A stretch of 64,000 bases of DNA from contig NZ_JNWV01000020.1 in NCBI RefSeq assembly GCF_000716535.1, forward strand, positions 62,001-126,000, in the 5' to 3' direction. Below, in pieces: positions 1 through 8,301 of the stretch (positions within the stretch are counted from its first letter, which is position 1; each line of letters starts with the position of its first letter). The notes below the pieces were generated by a model that was given only the letters and a program-made list of their open reading frames with translations, searched no databases and was not told the origin of the DNA. The stretch comes from Streptomyces flaveolus (GTDB taxonomy: Bacteria > Actinomycetota > Actinomycetes > Streptomycetales > Streptomycetaceae). Both the position numbers and the translations under genes were made by a program.

Positions 1-510
1 AGCGCGCGAGCATTGGGCAACCGCGCCCTGAAGAACCGCGCCCTGGACGGCACGCTGCTCTACGGGCACACCGCCGCCTACCTGACCGCAGTGTTCATCG
101 TCCTCCCACCCGGCATGGCGATCGCGTTCCTGGCCGTCCACCAGGGCCTGTTCGGCCTCTACCTCGGTTGTCTGTTCGCCCCCAACCACAAAGGCATGCC
201 GATCCTGACCGGCAAGGACCGCCCCGACTTCCTGCGCCGTCAGGTCCTCACCGCACGCAACGTACGCGGCAGCTGGTTCACCGACCTCGCCCTGGGCGGC
301 CTGAACCACCAGATCGAACACCACCTGTTCCCCAGCATGCCCAGCCCCCACCTGCGCAGGGCCCGGCCCATCGTCCGCCGCTACTGCCAGGACCTGGGAG
401 TCGACTACCTGGAAACCGGACTGATCGCCTCCTACCGGCAAGCACTCACCAGCCTCCACCGAGCAGGAGCCCCACTGCGGCGAGCCCGTATCGGCAGCGC
501 CCCAGCATGA
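1..510 (+). CDS. Fatty acid desaturase, C-terminal part (5' end outside window)
   Basis: The frame is open from base 1, so the gene begins to the left of the window; the TTG at 13 is probably an internal codon. The visible 165 residues contain a hydrophobic stretch (AYLTAVFIVLPPGMAIAF) and the third histidine box, HQIEHHLFP, typical of membrane-bound di-iron acyl-lipid desaturases. An NH pair in FAPNHKGMP precedes it. The two earlier histidine boxes expected in this family must lie off the left edge. The enzyme would use O2 and reduced ferredoxin or a similar donor to introduce a double bond into membrane acyl chains. Family membership is clear; regiospecificity cannot be read from this fragment. 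Confidence 0.85.
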   Translation, partial: SARALGNRALKNRALDGTLLYGHTAAYLTAVFIVLPPGMAIAFLAVHQGLFGLYLGCLFAPNHKGMPILTGKDRPDFLRRQVLTARNVRGSWFTDLALGGLNHQIEHHLFPSMPSPHLRRARPIVRRYCQDLGVDYLETGLIASYRQALTSLHRAGAPLRRARIGSAPA

Positions 511-909
511 CGCACCGGCGCCGGCGACGTACTCCAGAGCCCTGTCCCGGTGCCCGGCTGCAGTGATCCGGTGAAACGCAACTGCCGGAACAGCCCCGTC
601 GGCTTCCCGGCGGGGCTGCGCCGCCTCACGGCTCCCCTTGAGGTGGCTGCTAACGCGGTCGCGCGAGCGCGGCCACCAGACGGTCCAGCAGGGCCGGTGC
701 GGAACCGGTGGGAGCGAGCGTGAGGCGAAGGACGGGGCGAGCCCGCCTTCGGGTGAAGCCGGGCGGGAGATGGTCGCAGTCATGACGCGAACCCTGCCTC
801 GGGCCGACCGGAAGCGGCCCGGCGTATTGGATCACCGAGAACTACACAGACATGAAGGCCGATGTTCGAAGGGTCCTCGGTAACTCCAGCGTACTTCTGG
901 GCAGTACGA
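511..909. other. Region without a recognisable gene
   Basis: Short overlapping frames exist on both strands but none resembles a known protein or has a convincing ribosome-binding site. The GC-rich segment around 690-800 could fold into hairpins. I considered a structured RNA or group II intron fragment but could not identify domain V or any other diagnostic element. The region ends at the 36-bp repeat at 910. Confidence 0.4.
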
Positions 910-945
910 CTCAGTGGTCTGCGTCGTAAGTCTTTCGGGGGTTGA
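910..945 (+). repeat. Left 36-bp inverted repeat (IS630-type end)
   Basis: The inner part contains GTCGTAAGTCTTTCGGGGG. It matches the reverse complement of 5874-5909 except at four positions. The sequence just outside shows no clear TA duplication. Confidence 0.7.
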
Positions 946-1141
946 CTTCGCGGCTGGGCGTCGGCGGGCTTGTGGCCAGGTGACGGGGCGGATCTGGCAT
1001 GCGATGCCGAGGGCATTCTCGGGTGCCGATGGGAATGCCGGCGTACAGGAGGCGTCTGATCGGGGGAGGCTGGCTCGCCCGGGCCCGCCTTGTCCCGGGC
1101 GCGCCTGGGGCCGAGGCGGCGGAGGGATGTGGCGTCAGGAG

Positions 1142-2032
1142 TCAGGCGACGGGCTGTGCTTCGAGGAATGCGAGGGCTCTGGCCACGAACTCGTTGTGGA
1201 ACTGGAAGATCGCGCCGTGTCCGGCGTCCGGGTAGAGGGGGACGAGTTCGCTCCGGGGCAGGCGTGCGGCGAGGTCGAGGGTGTTCTCGCTCGGCACCAT
1301 CCGGTCGCTCTCGCCGTTGGCCACCAGGACTGGCTGGTGGATGCGCGACAGGTCCGCGGGCGCCTGCAGGCCCCATCGGTGGATGGCCTTGAGCTGGGCG
1401 CGGAACGACGTCAGCGAGATGGCCCTGTCGCGGTCGCTGGTGCGTTCCTTCAGCCGTTTGAGGAAGGCGCGTGCTTCGCGTCGGCCGTGTTCGGTGTCGG
1501 TGAAGAAGAGGAACTGCTTGGGGTCCTTGCGGGTCAGGAAGCCCTTCAGGATGTCCCGGAGGGTCAGTGCGGTGACCTTGTCGATGCCCGGGCCTCCGGC
1601 GGGGCCGGTGCCCGCGAGGACGACCCTGCGCACCAGCTGCGGTTCCTCGGCTGCGATGACCTGGGCGATGAAGCCGCCCATCGACAGGCCGAGCAGGTCG
1701 ACCTGCTCGAAGCCCAGGGCTCGGATGAACAGCACTGCGTCGCGGGCCATCGCTTCGATGGTGTCGGGGGTGGAGCCGCCCGACGCGCCGACTCCGCGGT
1801 TGTCGAAGGCGATCACCTGGCGCCGGGCGGCGAGTCCGTCGACGACGCGGGGGTCCCAGTTGTCCAGGACAGCGGTCAGGTGGTGGAGCAGGATCAGTGG
1901 TACGCCGTCTCCTTCCGAGCCGAGCTGGCGGCAGACGAAGTCGACGCCGCGCACGGACACCGAACGGGTCGGTGCATCTTTGTACGTCGACGGGGCGGGC
2001 CTGGGGGTGGGGGACCTGCGCGGTGCGCTCAT
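1142..2032 (-). CDS. Alpha/beta hydrolase
   Basis: The protein has 296 residues and an alpha/beta-hydrolase fold pattern: an oxyanion-loop region (LILLHH) near residue 50, a nucleophile elbow GLSMGG near residue 120 giving a catalytic Ser, an acid in the NGESDRM segment and a His in the terminal DAGHGAIFQ motif. I place the start at the ATG at 2032, preceded by a purine-rich AGGAA. The frame remains open to 2734 but that extension is antisense-like and overlaps the next gene. It is the last gene of a probable minus-strand operon with the MDR gene (92-bp gap) and the SDR gene. The family includes chloroperoxidase-like and ester or lactone hydrolases; the substrate is unknown. Confidence 0.85.
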   Translation of the reverse strand: MSAPRRSPTPRPAPSTYKDAPTRSVSVRGVDFVCRQLGSEGDGVPLILLHHLTAVLDNWDPRVVDGLAARRQVIAFDNRGVGASGGSTPDTIEAMARDAVLFIRALGFEQVDLLGLSMGGFIAQVIAAEEPQLVRRVVLAGTGPAGGPGIDKVTALTLRDILKGFLTRKDPKQFLFFTDTEHGRREARAFLKRLKERTSDRDRAISLTSFRAQLKAIHRWGLQAPADLSRIHQPVLVANGESDRMVPSENTLDLAARLPRSELVPLYPDAGHGAIFQFHNEFVARALAFLEAQPVA

Positions 2033-2124
2033 GATCGGTTCCTGGGGTGTGGAGGGTAGGGGTGGTGGAGTGTGGGATCCTCTCGCCGCCCGGGGCCTGG
2101 CGGTGGAGCGGCGGGGGCTGGTGC

Positions 2125-3129
2125 TCACACCGTCGCGATGACGACCTTGCCGGCCTTGGCGCGTCCCTTCTCGGCGTACTCCATGGCTTCGCGGCCCTGC
2201 TCGAAGGGGAAGACACAGTCGACGACGGGGCGGATCTTCCCGGCGTCGACGAGCCGGGTGATCTCGCGCAGCTGCTCGCCGTCGGCCTTCATGAACAGGA
2301 AGGAGTACGTCACGCCCTGGCGCTTGGCGTGGCGCCGGGTGGTGAAGCTCAGCGCGTTCATCGCCTGGCGCAGGACCGGGTTCGCGCCCAGCTCGCGGGC
2401 GAAGTCCGCGTCGGGGGGCCCGGCGATGCTGATGACCTTCCCACCGGGCTTGAGGATGCGCAGGGACTTCTCCAGGGTCTTGCCGCCGAGGGTGTCCAGG
2501 ACGACGTCGTAGCCGTCCAGGACGTCCTCGAAGTCCTGGGTGCGGTAGTCGATGACGACGTCCGCGCCGAGCTCCTTGGACAGGGCGGTATTGGCCGCGC
2601 TCGCGGTAGTGGCCACGTGTGCGCCCAGGTGCCTGGCCAGTTGGAGGGCGATGGTGCCCACCCCGCCGGAGCCCGCGTGGATGAGGACCTTCTGGCCCGG
2701 CCGGACCCGTGCCTTCTCGACCAGCGCCTGCCATGAGGTGAGGGCGACCAGGGGAAGGGAGGCGGCCTCCGCCATGGTGAGGGTGGCCGGCTTGTGGGCC
2801 AGGTCGTCCTGGTGGACGGCGATGAGTTCGGCGAAGGTGCCGATGCGGTCCTTGTCGGGCCGCGCGTAGACCTCGTCGCCCACCGCGAAGCGGGTGACGG
2901 CCGAGCCGACCTTGACCACCACTCCAGCGAGATCGTTGCCCAGGATGAGAGGCAGGCGGTACGGGAGGATCCGCTTGAAGGCACCGTCGCGGATCTTGAA
3001 GTCCAGCGGGTTGACGCTCGCCGCGTGGATCTTGACCAGCACGTCGTCGGCGCCCGGCTTCGGATCGGGCAGCTCGGCGGCGCGCACCGCGGACTGGTCA
3101 CCGTACTTCTCGATCAGGTACGCCTTCAT
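2125..3129 (-). CDS. NADP-dependent oxidoreductase, quinone-reductase type (MDR superfamily)
   Basis: This 334-residue protein is a zinc-independent medium-chain dehydrogenase. The N-terminal GroES-like domain contains LGNDLAGVV, and the Rossmann domain contains the nucleotide-binding glycines in HAGSGGVGTIALQLA. The zinc-ligand cysteines of alcohol dehydrogenases are absent, which fits the quinone oxidoreductase or zeta-crystallin group using NADPH. Three ATG codons are in tandem; the third (3129) has the best spacing from the GGAG ribosome-binding site, so I choose it over 3135. It sits between the SDR and hydrolase genes in the same direction. The electron acceptor cannot be determined from sequence. 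Confidence 0.88.
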   Translation of the reverse strand: MKAYLIEKYGDQSAVRAAELPDPKPGADDVLVKIHAASVNPLDFKIRDGAFKRILPYRLPLILGNDLAGVVVKVGSAVTRFAVGDEVYARPDKDRIGTFAELIAVHQDDLAHKPATLTMAEAASLPLVALTSWQALVEKARVRPGQKVLIHAGSGGVGTIALQLARHLGAHVATTASAANTALSKELGADVVIDYRTQDFEDVLDGYDVVLDTLGGKTLEKSLRILKPGGKVISIAGPPDADFARELGANPVLRQAMNALSFTTRRHAKRQGVTYSFLFMKADGEQLREITRLVDAGKIRPVVDCVFPFEQGREAMEYAEKGRAKAGKVVIATV

Positions 3130-3256
3130 CATCATCTCCGTTTTCCGCCCGCAGGGGGACGGGGTCTCCGCTCGCTCCAGGCTTGCCCCGGTACGAGGTA
3201 CTTTCTTGTCTGCACTGCTGGTTCAGAGGGCTCCGCGCCGATGCGGCGGGGGCGCC

Positions 3257-3943
3257 TCACCCCGCATTCGGCGCGGCGGCCAGGCCCTGCTTCACGTGCC
3301 GGGTGACGTCGTCGGCGAGGACCTCGGGCAGGCCCGTCTCGATGCCTGACAGAGCCTGGGCGGCGACCTCGGCCGGGTCGGCCTTCTGCTCGGCGGGAAC
3401 GCTGGCGGCCATGTCGGTGTCCATGTATCCGACGTGCAGCGCCGTCACGGCGATGCCGCGGGGCACCAGCTCCTCCCGGACCGCACCGGTCAGCGCCCAG
3501 GCGGCGGCCTTCGCCGCGGCGTAGGAGCCGAGGCCGGCCGGGTGCAGCCAGGACAGGACGGACAGCACGTTGAGCACGGCGCCGCCACCGTTGGACTCGA
3601 TGACCGGGGCGAAGGCCCGGGTCACGGCGAGCGGGCCGAAGAAGTTCACCTCCATCTCCAGGCGCACCGCTTCCAAGCCGCCCGCGATCAGCGGCGTGCC
3701 GGTGGAGATGCCGGCGTTGTTCACCAGCAGCGTCGCGTCAGAGGCGGTGCGGGCCGCCTCCCGGATCGACTCCGCGTCCGTCAGGTCGAGCCGCAGCGGG
3801 ACGGCCCCGGGCAGGTCCACCGTCTCGGGGCGGCGGGCCGCCGCGTACACCTTGGCCCCGCGCGCCATGAGCTGGGCGGCCAGATGCCGCCCGAGCCCCC
3901 GGTTGGCGCCGGTGACCACCGCGACCGCGTCCTTCAGTTCCAT
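3257..3943 (-). CDS. SDR family oxidoreductase
   Basis: A classical short-chain dehydrogenase of 228 residues. The cofactor motif is TGANRGLGRH near residue 12, NNAGIS follows near residue 78, and the catalytic set is Ser (LSVLSWL), Tyr and Lys in SYAAAKAAA. An Arg-rich segment after the second strand suggests NADP preference. The start chosen is the ATG at 3943 behind GGGAG; the open frame extends to 3991 but would overlap the divergent promoter region. It is the first gene of the minus-strand set with the MDR and hydrolase genes and is divergent from tetR, which probably controls it. Confidence 0.88.
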   Translation of the reverse strand: MELKDAVAVVTGANRGLGRHLAAQLMARGAKVYAAARRPETVDLPGAVPLRLDLTDAESIREAARTASDATLLVNNAGISTGTPLIAGGLEAVRLEMEVNFFGPLAVTRAFAPVIESNGGGAVLNVLSVLSWLHPAGLGSYAAAKAAAWALTGAVREELVPRGIAVTALHVGYMDTDMAASVPAEQKADPAEVAAQALSGIETGLPEVLADDVTRHVKQGLAAAPNAG

Positions 3944-4053
3944 GAGCACTCCCAGCGTTGAGCGCGGCGACGACCGCACGATAGATTGCATCCATCATCT
4001 AAATCTCAGCCTAGAATAGATTTCGCTCGACATCCAACTGGGAGGGGTGACCG
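3944..4053. promoter_or_regulatory. Divergent promoter/operator between SDR and tetR
   Basis: The 110-bp gap is unusually AT-rich at 3981-4024. It holds AGATT (3983-3987) and AATCT (4002-4006) as an inverted repeat, a nested TAGAT / ATCTA pair (3982-3986 and 3997-4001) and a second ATAGATT-like half at 4016-4022. This layout suits a TetR-family dimer site controlling both directions. No footprint data exist; this is inference. Confidence 0.55.
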
Positions 4054-4614
4054 ATGGGCCGCGTATCGCAGGCACAGGCACAGGAGAACCGCCGACGGGT
4101 CGTGGAGACCGCCTCTCGGCTGCTTCGGGAAGAGGGCACCCGCCTGAGCGTCGCCGACCTCATGAAGTCGGCCGGCCTGACCCACGGCGGCTTCTACAAG
4201 CAGTTCGCCTCCAAGGAGGCCCTCATCGACGAAGCCACCGCCCACGCGTTCGCCGAACTCGCCCAGCACCACAAGGACGGGCTCGATCAGTACGCCGGGC
4301 AGCGCGACGCCGCCCAGCGGGCGCTGATCGACGCCTACCTCTCCGTCGAACACCGCGACAGCCCGGCTGACGGCTGCCCCGCCGCCGCACTCGCCACCGA
4401 CATGGCCCGCGACGGCGGAGAGACCGAGGCCCACCGCGTCTACAGCCAGGGGGTGGGCGACTTCGCCGACTTCCTCGCCACCGAGGACCAGGACGGCATC
4501 ACCCGGCTGTGCACCATGCTCGGCGCACTCGTCCTGTCCCGAGCCACCAACGGCACCCCGCTCTCCGACGAGATCCTCACCGCCGCACGCACGGCACTGA
4601 TCGGCACCAACTGA
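4054..4614 (+). CDS. TetR/AcrR family transcriptional regulator
   Basis: This 186-residue protein has an N-terminal helix-turn-helix domain: RRRVVETASRLL, then the recognition-helix region SAGLTHGGFYKQFASKEAL at about residues 46-64. The C-terminal ligand domain contains GCPAAALATDMAR. Some related regulators respond to quinones or electrophiles, which would fit the quinone-reductase-like neighbour, but that is inference. It is divergent from the SDR-MDR-hydrolase set and has a GGAGGGG ribosome-binding site just upstream. It probably represses itself and those genes. Confidence 0.9.
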   Translation: MGRVSQAQAQENRRRVVETASRLLREEGTRLSVADLMKSAGLTHGGFYKQFASKEALIDEATAHAFAELAQHHKDGLDQYAGQRDAAQRALIDAYLSVEHRDSPADGCPAAALATDMARDGGETEAHRVYSQGVGDFADFLATEDQDGITRLCTMLGALVLSRATNGTPLSDEILTAARTALIGTN

Positions 4615-4687
4615 CCACAGAGACGGTGCAGGGCGGCACGCCGCAGGAAGGGCGCGCTTCTTTGCACCCCGTCGCCATCCACTTCTC

Positions 4688-5873
4688 GTGCACGGCTCTC
4701 CCGCGTTGCATCGCACCGCCGCATGCCCGATCGTCCTGACGGCCTCCGAGCGTGAGCGGCTGAAGAAGATGGCCTACGGCCACAAGACAGAGCACCGGCT
4801 GCGCCAGCGCGCCCAGGTCGTCTTGTACGCGGCTCGGGGCCGCTCCAACGCGCGCATCGCCCGCGAGACCGGGCTGCAGGTGGAGACCGTCCGCACCTGG
4901 CGCGACCGTTTCGCCGGGAACCGGCTGCCCGCCCTGTCCGACCGCAAGCGTTCCGGGCGTCCCGCTTCCTTCGCCCCGTTACAGAGGGCCAAGGTCAAGG
5001 CGCTGGCCTGTCAACTGCCCGCGGAGAGCGGCACGCCACTGTCCCGCCGGTCGGCCTCGGAGCTGGCCCGCGAGGTCATCGCCCGCGCCATCGTCGACAC
5101 AATCTCCGCCTCCACAGTGCGACGCTGGCTCGTCCAGGACGCGATCAAACCCTGGCAACACCGGTCCTGGATCTTCATCAGCGACCCCGGCTTCCGGCTC
5201 AAGGCAGCCCGTGTCCTTGCCCTGTACACCCGCGCCTGGGACGGCGAGCCGCTCGGCGCAGACGAGTATGTGATCAGCACGGACGAGAAGACCTCCATCC
5301 AGGCCCGCTGCCACTGTCACCCCACCCCTCGCCCCCGGGCAGGCCAGGGCGGTGCGGGTCAACCACACCTACGGGCGCGGCGGAGCACTGGCCTACCTGG
5401 CCGCCTACGAAGTCCACCAGGCCAAGGTGTTCGGCCGCTGCGAGCCGACCACCGGCATCGGCCCGTTCATGAACCTGGTCACCCAGGTCATGAGCCAAGA
5501 ACCCTACGCCAGCGCGAAACGCGTGTTCTGGATCGTCGACAACGGCTCCTCCCACCGCGGCAAGGCCGCAACAGCCCGGCTGACCACTGGGTTCTCGAAC
5601 GCGGTACTGGTCCACACCCCCGTGCGCGCCTCTTGGCTGAACCAAGTCGAGGTCTATTTCTCCGCCGTACAGCGCAAGGCCCTCTCGCCCAACGACTTCA
5701 CCGACCTTTGCCAAGTCGGGAACCGGCTCCGAGCCTTCGAAGACCGCTACAACGCCACGGCGCAGCCGTTCCAGTGAAAGTTCACCACCTCCGACCTGGA
5801 CGATCTGCTGGCCAGGCTCGACCGACACGCCGCCGATCGCCCAGAAGAATCCTTGCCCCGACTCGCCGCATGA
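4688..5873 (+). pseudogene. IS630 family transposase, frameshifted and with an in-frame stop
   Basis: The N-terminal half (helix-turn-helix with QVETVRTWRDRF) and first catalytic Asp (STDEKTS) are in one frame. The second Asp (WIVDNGSSHRG) and Glu (NQVEVYF) are in another. The switch maps to the C run at 5325-5328: deleting one C restores a continuous reading of LAPGQARAVRVNHTYG. A second lesion is TGA at 5775-5777 where the family has Trp in a WKFTTSDL-like segment; the frame then continues to a stop at 5871-5873. Two independent lesions make programmed frameshifting unlikely and the gene is probably dead. The terminal repeat follows at 5874. Confidence 0.88.
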
Positions 5874-5909
5874 TCAACCCCCGAAGGACTTACGACGAAG
5901 ACTACTCAG
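5874..5909 (-). repeat. Right 36-bp inverted repeat (IS630-type end)
   Basis: It starts immediately after the transposase stop and ends at the CTACTCAG segment. It pairs with 910-945 at 32 of 36 positions. A TA dinucleotide near the outer edge would fit the TA target of IS630/Tc1 elements. Confidence 0.7.
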
Positions 5910-6065
5910 ACCGGTCGAGACGAGCCCGTTCCCTGCCGCTCGGGCATAGCGTTGATGCAGGTCGTACCGATCGTTGTCAACTCCGCAGTCGTCGATCCGC
6001 TGGTGTGTCGGCCTGCCAACGCGTCCGCGGTTTCCGGCGAGGGTTTGCATGGCTGGAAAGGCGGC

Positions 6066-7784
6066 ATGGTGGAGGACATGGGAGATGAGGGGCGGTGCCG
6101 GTCGGTGGCCGAGCCGGATTTCTGGCGGCAGGTCGTCCGACGGCTGGGCACAGCTCTCATCGTGGTGGACCCCACTGGACGGATTCTCGCGGCCAACCCG
6201 GCTGCCGAGCGCCTGCTGGGCCGTGCCGCCGCCGCCATGCGGGGCGAGGACGCACACGACCTGCTGCACCGGGACGCGGCCGGCGGCCCGGTGCCCCGGG
6301 AGCAGTGCCCACTACTGCGGTCCCTGGCCGAGAGAGCCGAGGCACGGGGGGAGGGTGAGATCTGTCTGCGCGGTGACGGCCGTCTGACCGCGATCTCCTG
6401 GTCCGCTTCCCCTCTGAGGGACGACAGCGCCTTCCAGGGCATGGCCGTGCTGTTGACCGACGCCGCCGGCAACCGCAGCACGCGCCGGGAGCGTGCGGCC
6501 TACACGCGGGCTCTGGAGGACCGCACCGAACGGTTGACGCTGGTCGCGGAGATCACCGACGTGCTGGGTCAGACACTCGAGATCGACGAGGCCCTCGCCC
6601 GGCTGGGCCGCCTGCTGGTTCCCCGCCTGGCCGACTGGGCGGCGGTAGACCTGCGGGTCGGTACCGGACAGGTCCACCGTGTGGCGGTGACGGGCCCGGG
6701 GGGCCGCCAAGCCGCGCAGGAGGAGTGGCGCGAGCGCCTGCCCCAGACGGAGGTGGGAAGAGCCCACTCTCCGCTCGTCCAGGTATTGAACGGCGGTGAT
6801 CCCGTTCTGCAGCGCGAAGCAGACGTCACCGAGTCGGCCGGCTCTGCCCTGGCCGCCGTCCACAGCGGCTTCCTGCGGGCGGTGGGCGCGACATCCGCCC
6901 TCACCGTGCCGCTGGGCTCCGCCCGTCAGGTCACCGGCGCCCTGACGCTGGTGCGCACCGCCCCGGAGACCCCCTTCGACACCGACGATCTGAAAGTGGT
7001 GGGCGACATCGGCCGCCGGGTCGGCCTGGTCATCGACAACGCCCGCCGGTTCGGCCGCCAGCGTGCCGTCGCCGAGGCCATGCAGCGCAACCTGCTCGCC
7101 CCGCTGCCCCGGCTCGGCCGCCTGCAACTGGCCGCCCGCTACCAGCCCGCCCCGGCCGGCTCCCAGGTCGGTGGCGACTGGTACGACGCCTTCGAGCTGA
7201 AGGACGGCACGCTCGCGCTGGTCATCGGCGACGTCCTGGGTCACGATCTCACCGCCGCGGCCGGCATGGCACAACTGCACGGCATCCTGCGGTCACTGGC
7301 CTGGGACCGCGCCGGCCCACCCGGCGCTGTCGTGGACCGCCTCGACGACGCCCTGCCCGCCATCACCACCGTCCCCATGGCCACCCTCGTCCTCGCCCTG
7401 CTCGAAGGCAGCCCGCACACCGGCCCATGGACGCTGCGGTGGACCAGCGCCGGGCATCCGCCGCCCCTCCTGCTGGCCCAGGGCGGACAGGCGCAGTACC
7501 TCGAAGCCGGGCAGGGGCTCCTCCTTGGCGCCGGTTCGAGCACCGTCGGCAGCCGACCGAACGCCGCGCAGTCGCTGCCGCCGGGTTCCACCCTGCTGCT
7601 CTACACCGACGGCCTGATCGAAATCCCCGGCAGCGACCTCGACACCGGCCTCACCCGTCTGCGCCACCACGCCCTCGCTCTCGCCCACGAACCGCTCGAC
7701 ACCCTGTGCGATCAGCTACTCGGCCGCATGCCACCCGGCAACACCGACGACGTGGCCCTGCTCGCCCTGCGGATGCCGTCCTGA
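6066..7784 (+). CDS. PP2C-type SpoIIE phosphatase with PAS and GAF domains
   Basis: About 572 residues. A PAS domain (IVVDPTGRILAANPAAERLLG) lies at roughly residues 25-120, a GAF domain at about 160-330, and a SpoIIE/PP2C-like Ser/Thr phosphatase domain at about 350-570. Metal-binding motifs of the phosphatase are visible: GGDWYDAF, VIGDVLGHD, LLYTDGLIE and NTDDVALL. There is no C-terminal HATPase domain, unlike the two larger homologues at 28-34 kb. The start at 6066 has GGAAAGG upstream; the frame stays open to 5952 but that part overlaps the repeat-proximal spacer. Such proteins dephosphorylate anti-sigma-factor antagonists in partner-switching signalling. The input signal is unknown. Confidence 0.88.
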   Translation: MVEDMGDEGRCRSVAEPDFWRQVVRRLGTALIVVDPTGRILAANPAAERLLGRAAAAMRGEDAHDLLHRDAAGGPVPREQCPLLRSLAERAEARGEGEICLRGDGRLTAISWSASPLRDDSAFQGMAVLLTDAAGNRSTRRERAAYTRALEDRTERLTLVAEITDVLGQTLEIDEALARLGRLLVPRLADWAAVDLRVGTGQVHRVAVTGPGGRQAAQEEWRERLPQTEVGRAHSPLVQVLNGGDPVLQREADVTESAGSALAAVHSGFLRAVGATSALTVPLGSARQVTGALTLVRTAPETPFDTDDLKVVGDIGRRVGLVIDNARRFGRQRAVAEAMQRNLLAPLPRLGRLQLAARYQPAPAGSQVGGDWYDAFELKDGTLALVIGDVLGHDLTAAAGMAQLHGILRSLAWDRAGPPGAVVDRLDDALPAITTVPMATLVLALLEGSPHTGPWTLRWTSAGHPPPLLLAQGGQAQYLEAGQGLLLGAGSSTVGSRPNAAQSLPPGSTLLLYTDGLIEIPGSDLDTGLTRLRHHALALAHEPLDTLCDQLLGRMPPGNTDDVALLALRMPS

Positions 7785-8297
7785 ACCATGACGTGGGCAA
7801 CTACAGGCGTGGACATCATCTTGCGGAGCGGTCGCGGAGCGTTACCTCCCCCTGGTCGATGACGAGGAGACGGGTTCGCGTGAGACCCGCACGCCTGCCC
7901 TTCTTGGTGGAAGGGATCTGGTGTGACGTGGACGCGACCGCTTCCAGTACGTCGGCCGCACGACCACGCACCGAGTTCACCGACGCTCGGTTGGTCGCGT
8001 GGGCGCGGTTCGCGATCCGCCCGGCCTCGGAGAGACATGCCGTGCCGTAGACACTCCTCAAAGGCCGATGAGTTTGCAGAAGCGAAGAGCGCCTCCCGCT
8101 TGGGCGCGGAGAGTCCCTGGGTGACAGGCTGTGCCTCGGCCGTCAGAGCGGCGGCGTCGCCCCCTCCTTGCTTCGGGTGCTCAGGAGGGGAGAAGCCGGG
8201 CACAACGGTGCCCTCGGCGGACGTTGCACGCACCTGTTTGAGAAGCCCCGTCGGACCGCACCGGCGAGGCTTCTCGTCGAACACCGCTATCACAGAC
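7785..8297. other. Region without a convincing gene
   Basis: Open frames occur on both strands (for example minus 7816-8061) but none has a recognisable domain or ribosome-binding site. A hairpin with GAGAAGCC (8240-8247) and GGCTTCTC (8268-8275) lies just left of the IS110 copy. Confidence 0.4.
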
Positions 8298-8301
8298 GCC
8301 C

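Larger units (their letters stand above)
910..5909. mobile_element. Candidate IS630-type transposon carrying metabolic genes, bounded by 36-bp inverted repeats
   Basis: A 36-base sequence at 910-945 recurs in inverted orientation at 5874-5909 with 32 of 36 positions identical. The right copy starts one base after the transposase stop codon, where an IS630 terminal repeat is expected. No matching repeat lies just upstream of the transposase at about 4620-4690, so the nearest partner end is the one at 910. Between the repeats lie the alpha/beta hydrolase, MDR oxidoreductase, SDR, TetR and broken transposase genes. One reading is a 5-kb transposon with passengers. The alternative is that the left repeat is the solo end of an unrelated decayed copy. 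IS630 elements normally carry only a transposase, so I keep the confidence moderate. Confidence 0.4.

Noticed and set aside
640..900. Group II intron or other structured RNA
   Set aside because: The segment is GC-rich and hairpin-prone but I could find no domain V or conserved 5' motif.
1142..2734. Long minus-strand frame of 530 residues as one gene
   Set aside because: Only the part from 2032 downward has hydrolase motifs and a ribosome-binding site; the rest is antisense composition within the MDR gene.
4688..5873. Programmed ribosomal frameshifting in the IS630 transposase
   Set aside because: A second lesion, an in-frame TGA replacing Trp, makes decay the simpler explanation.
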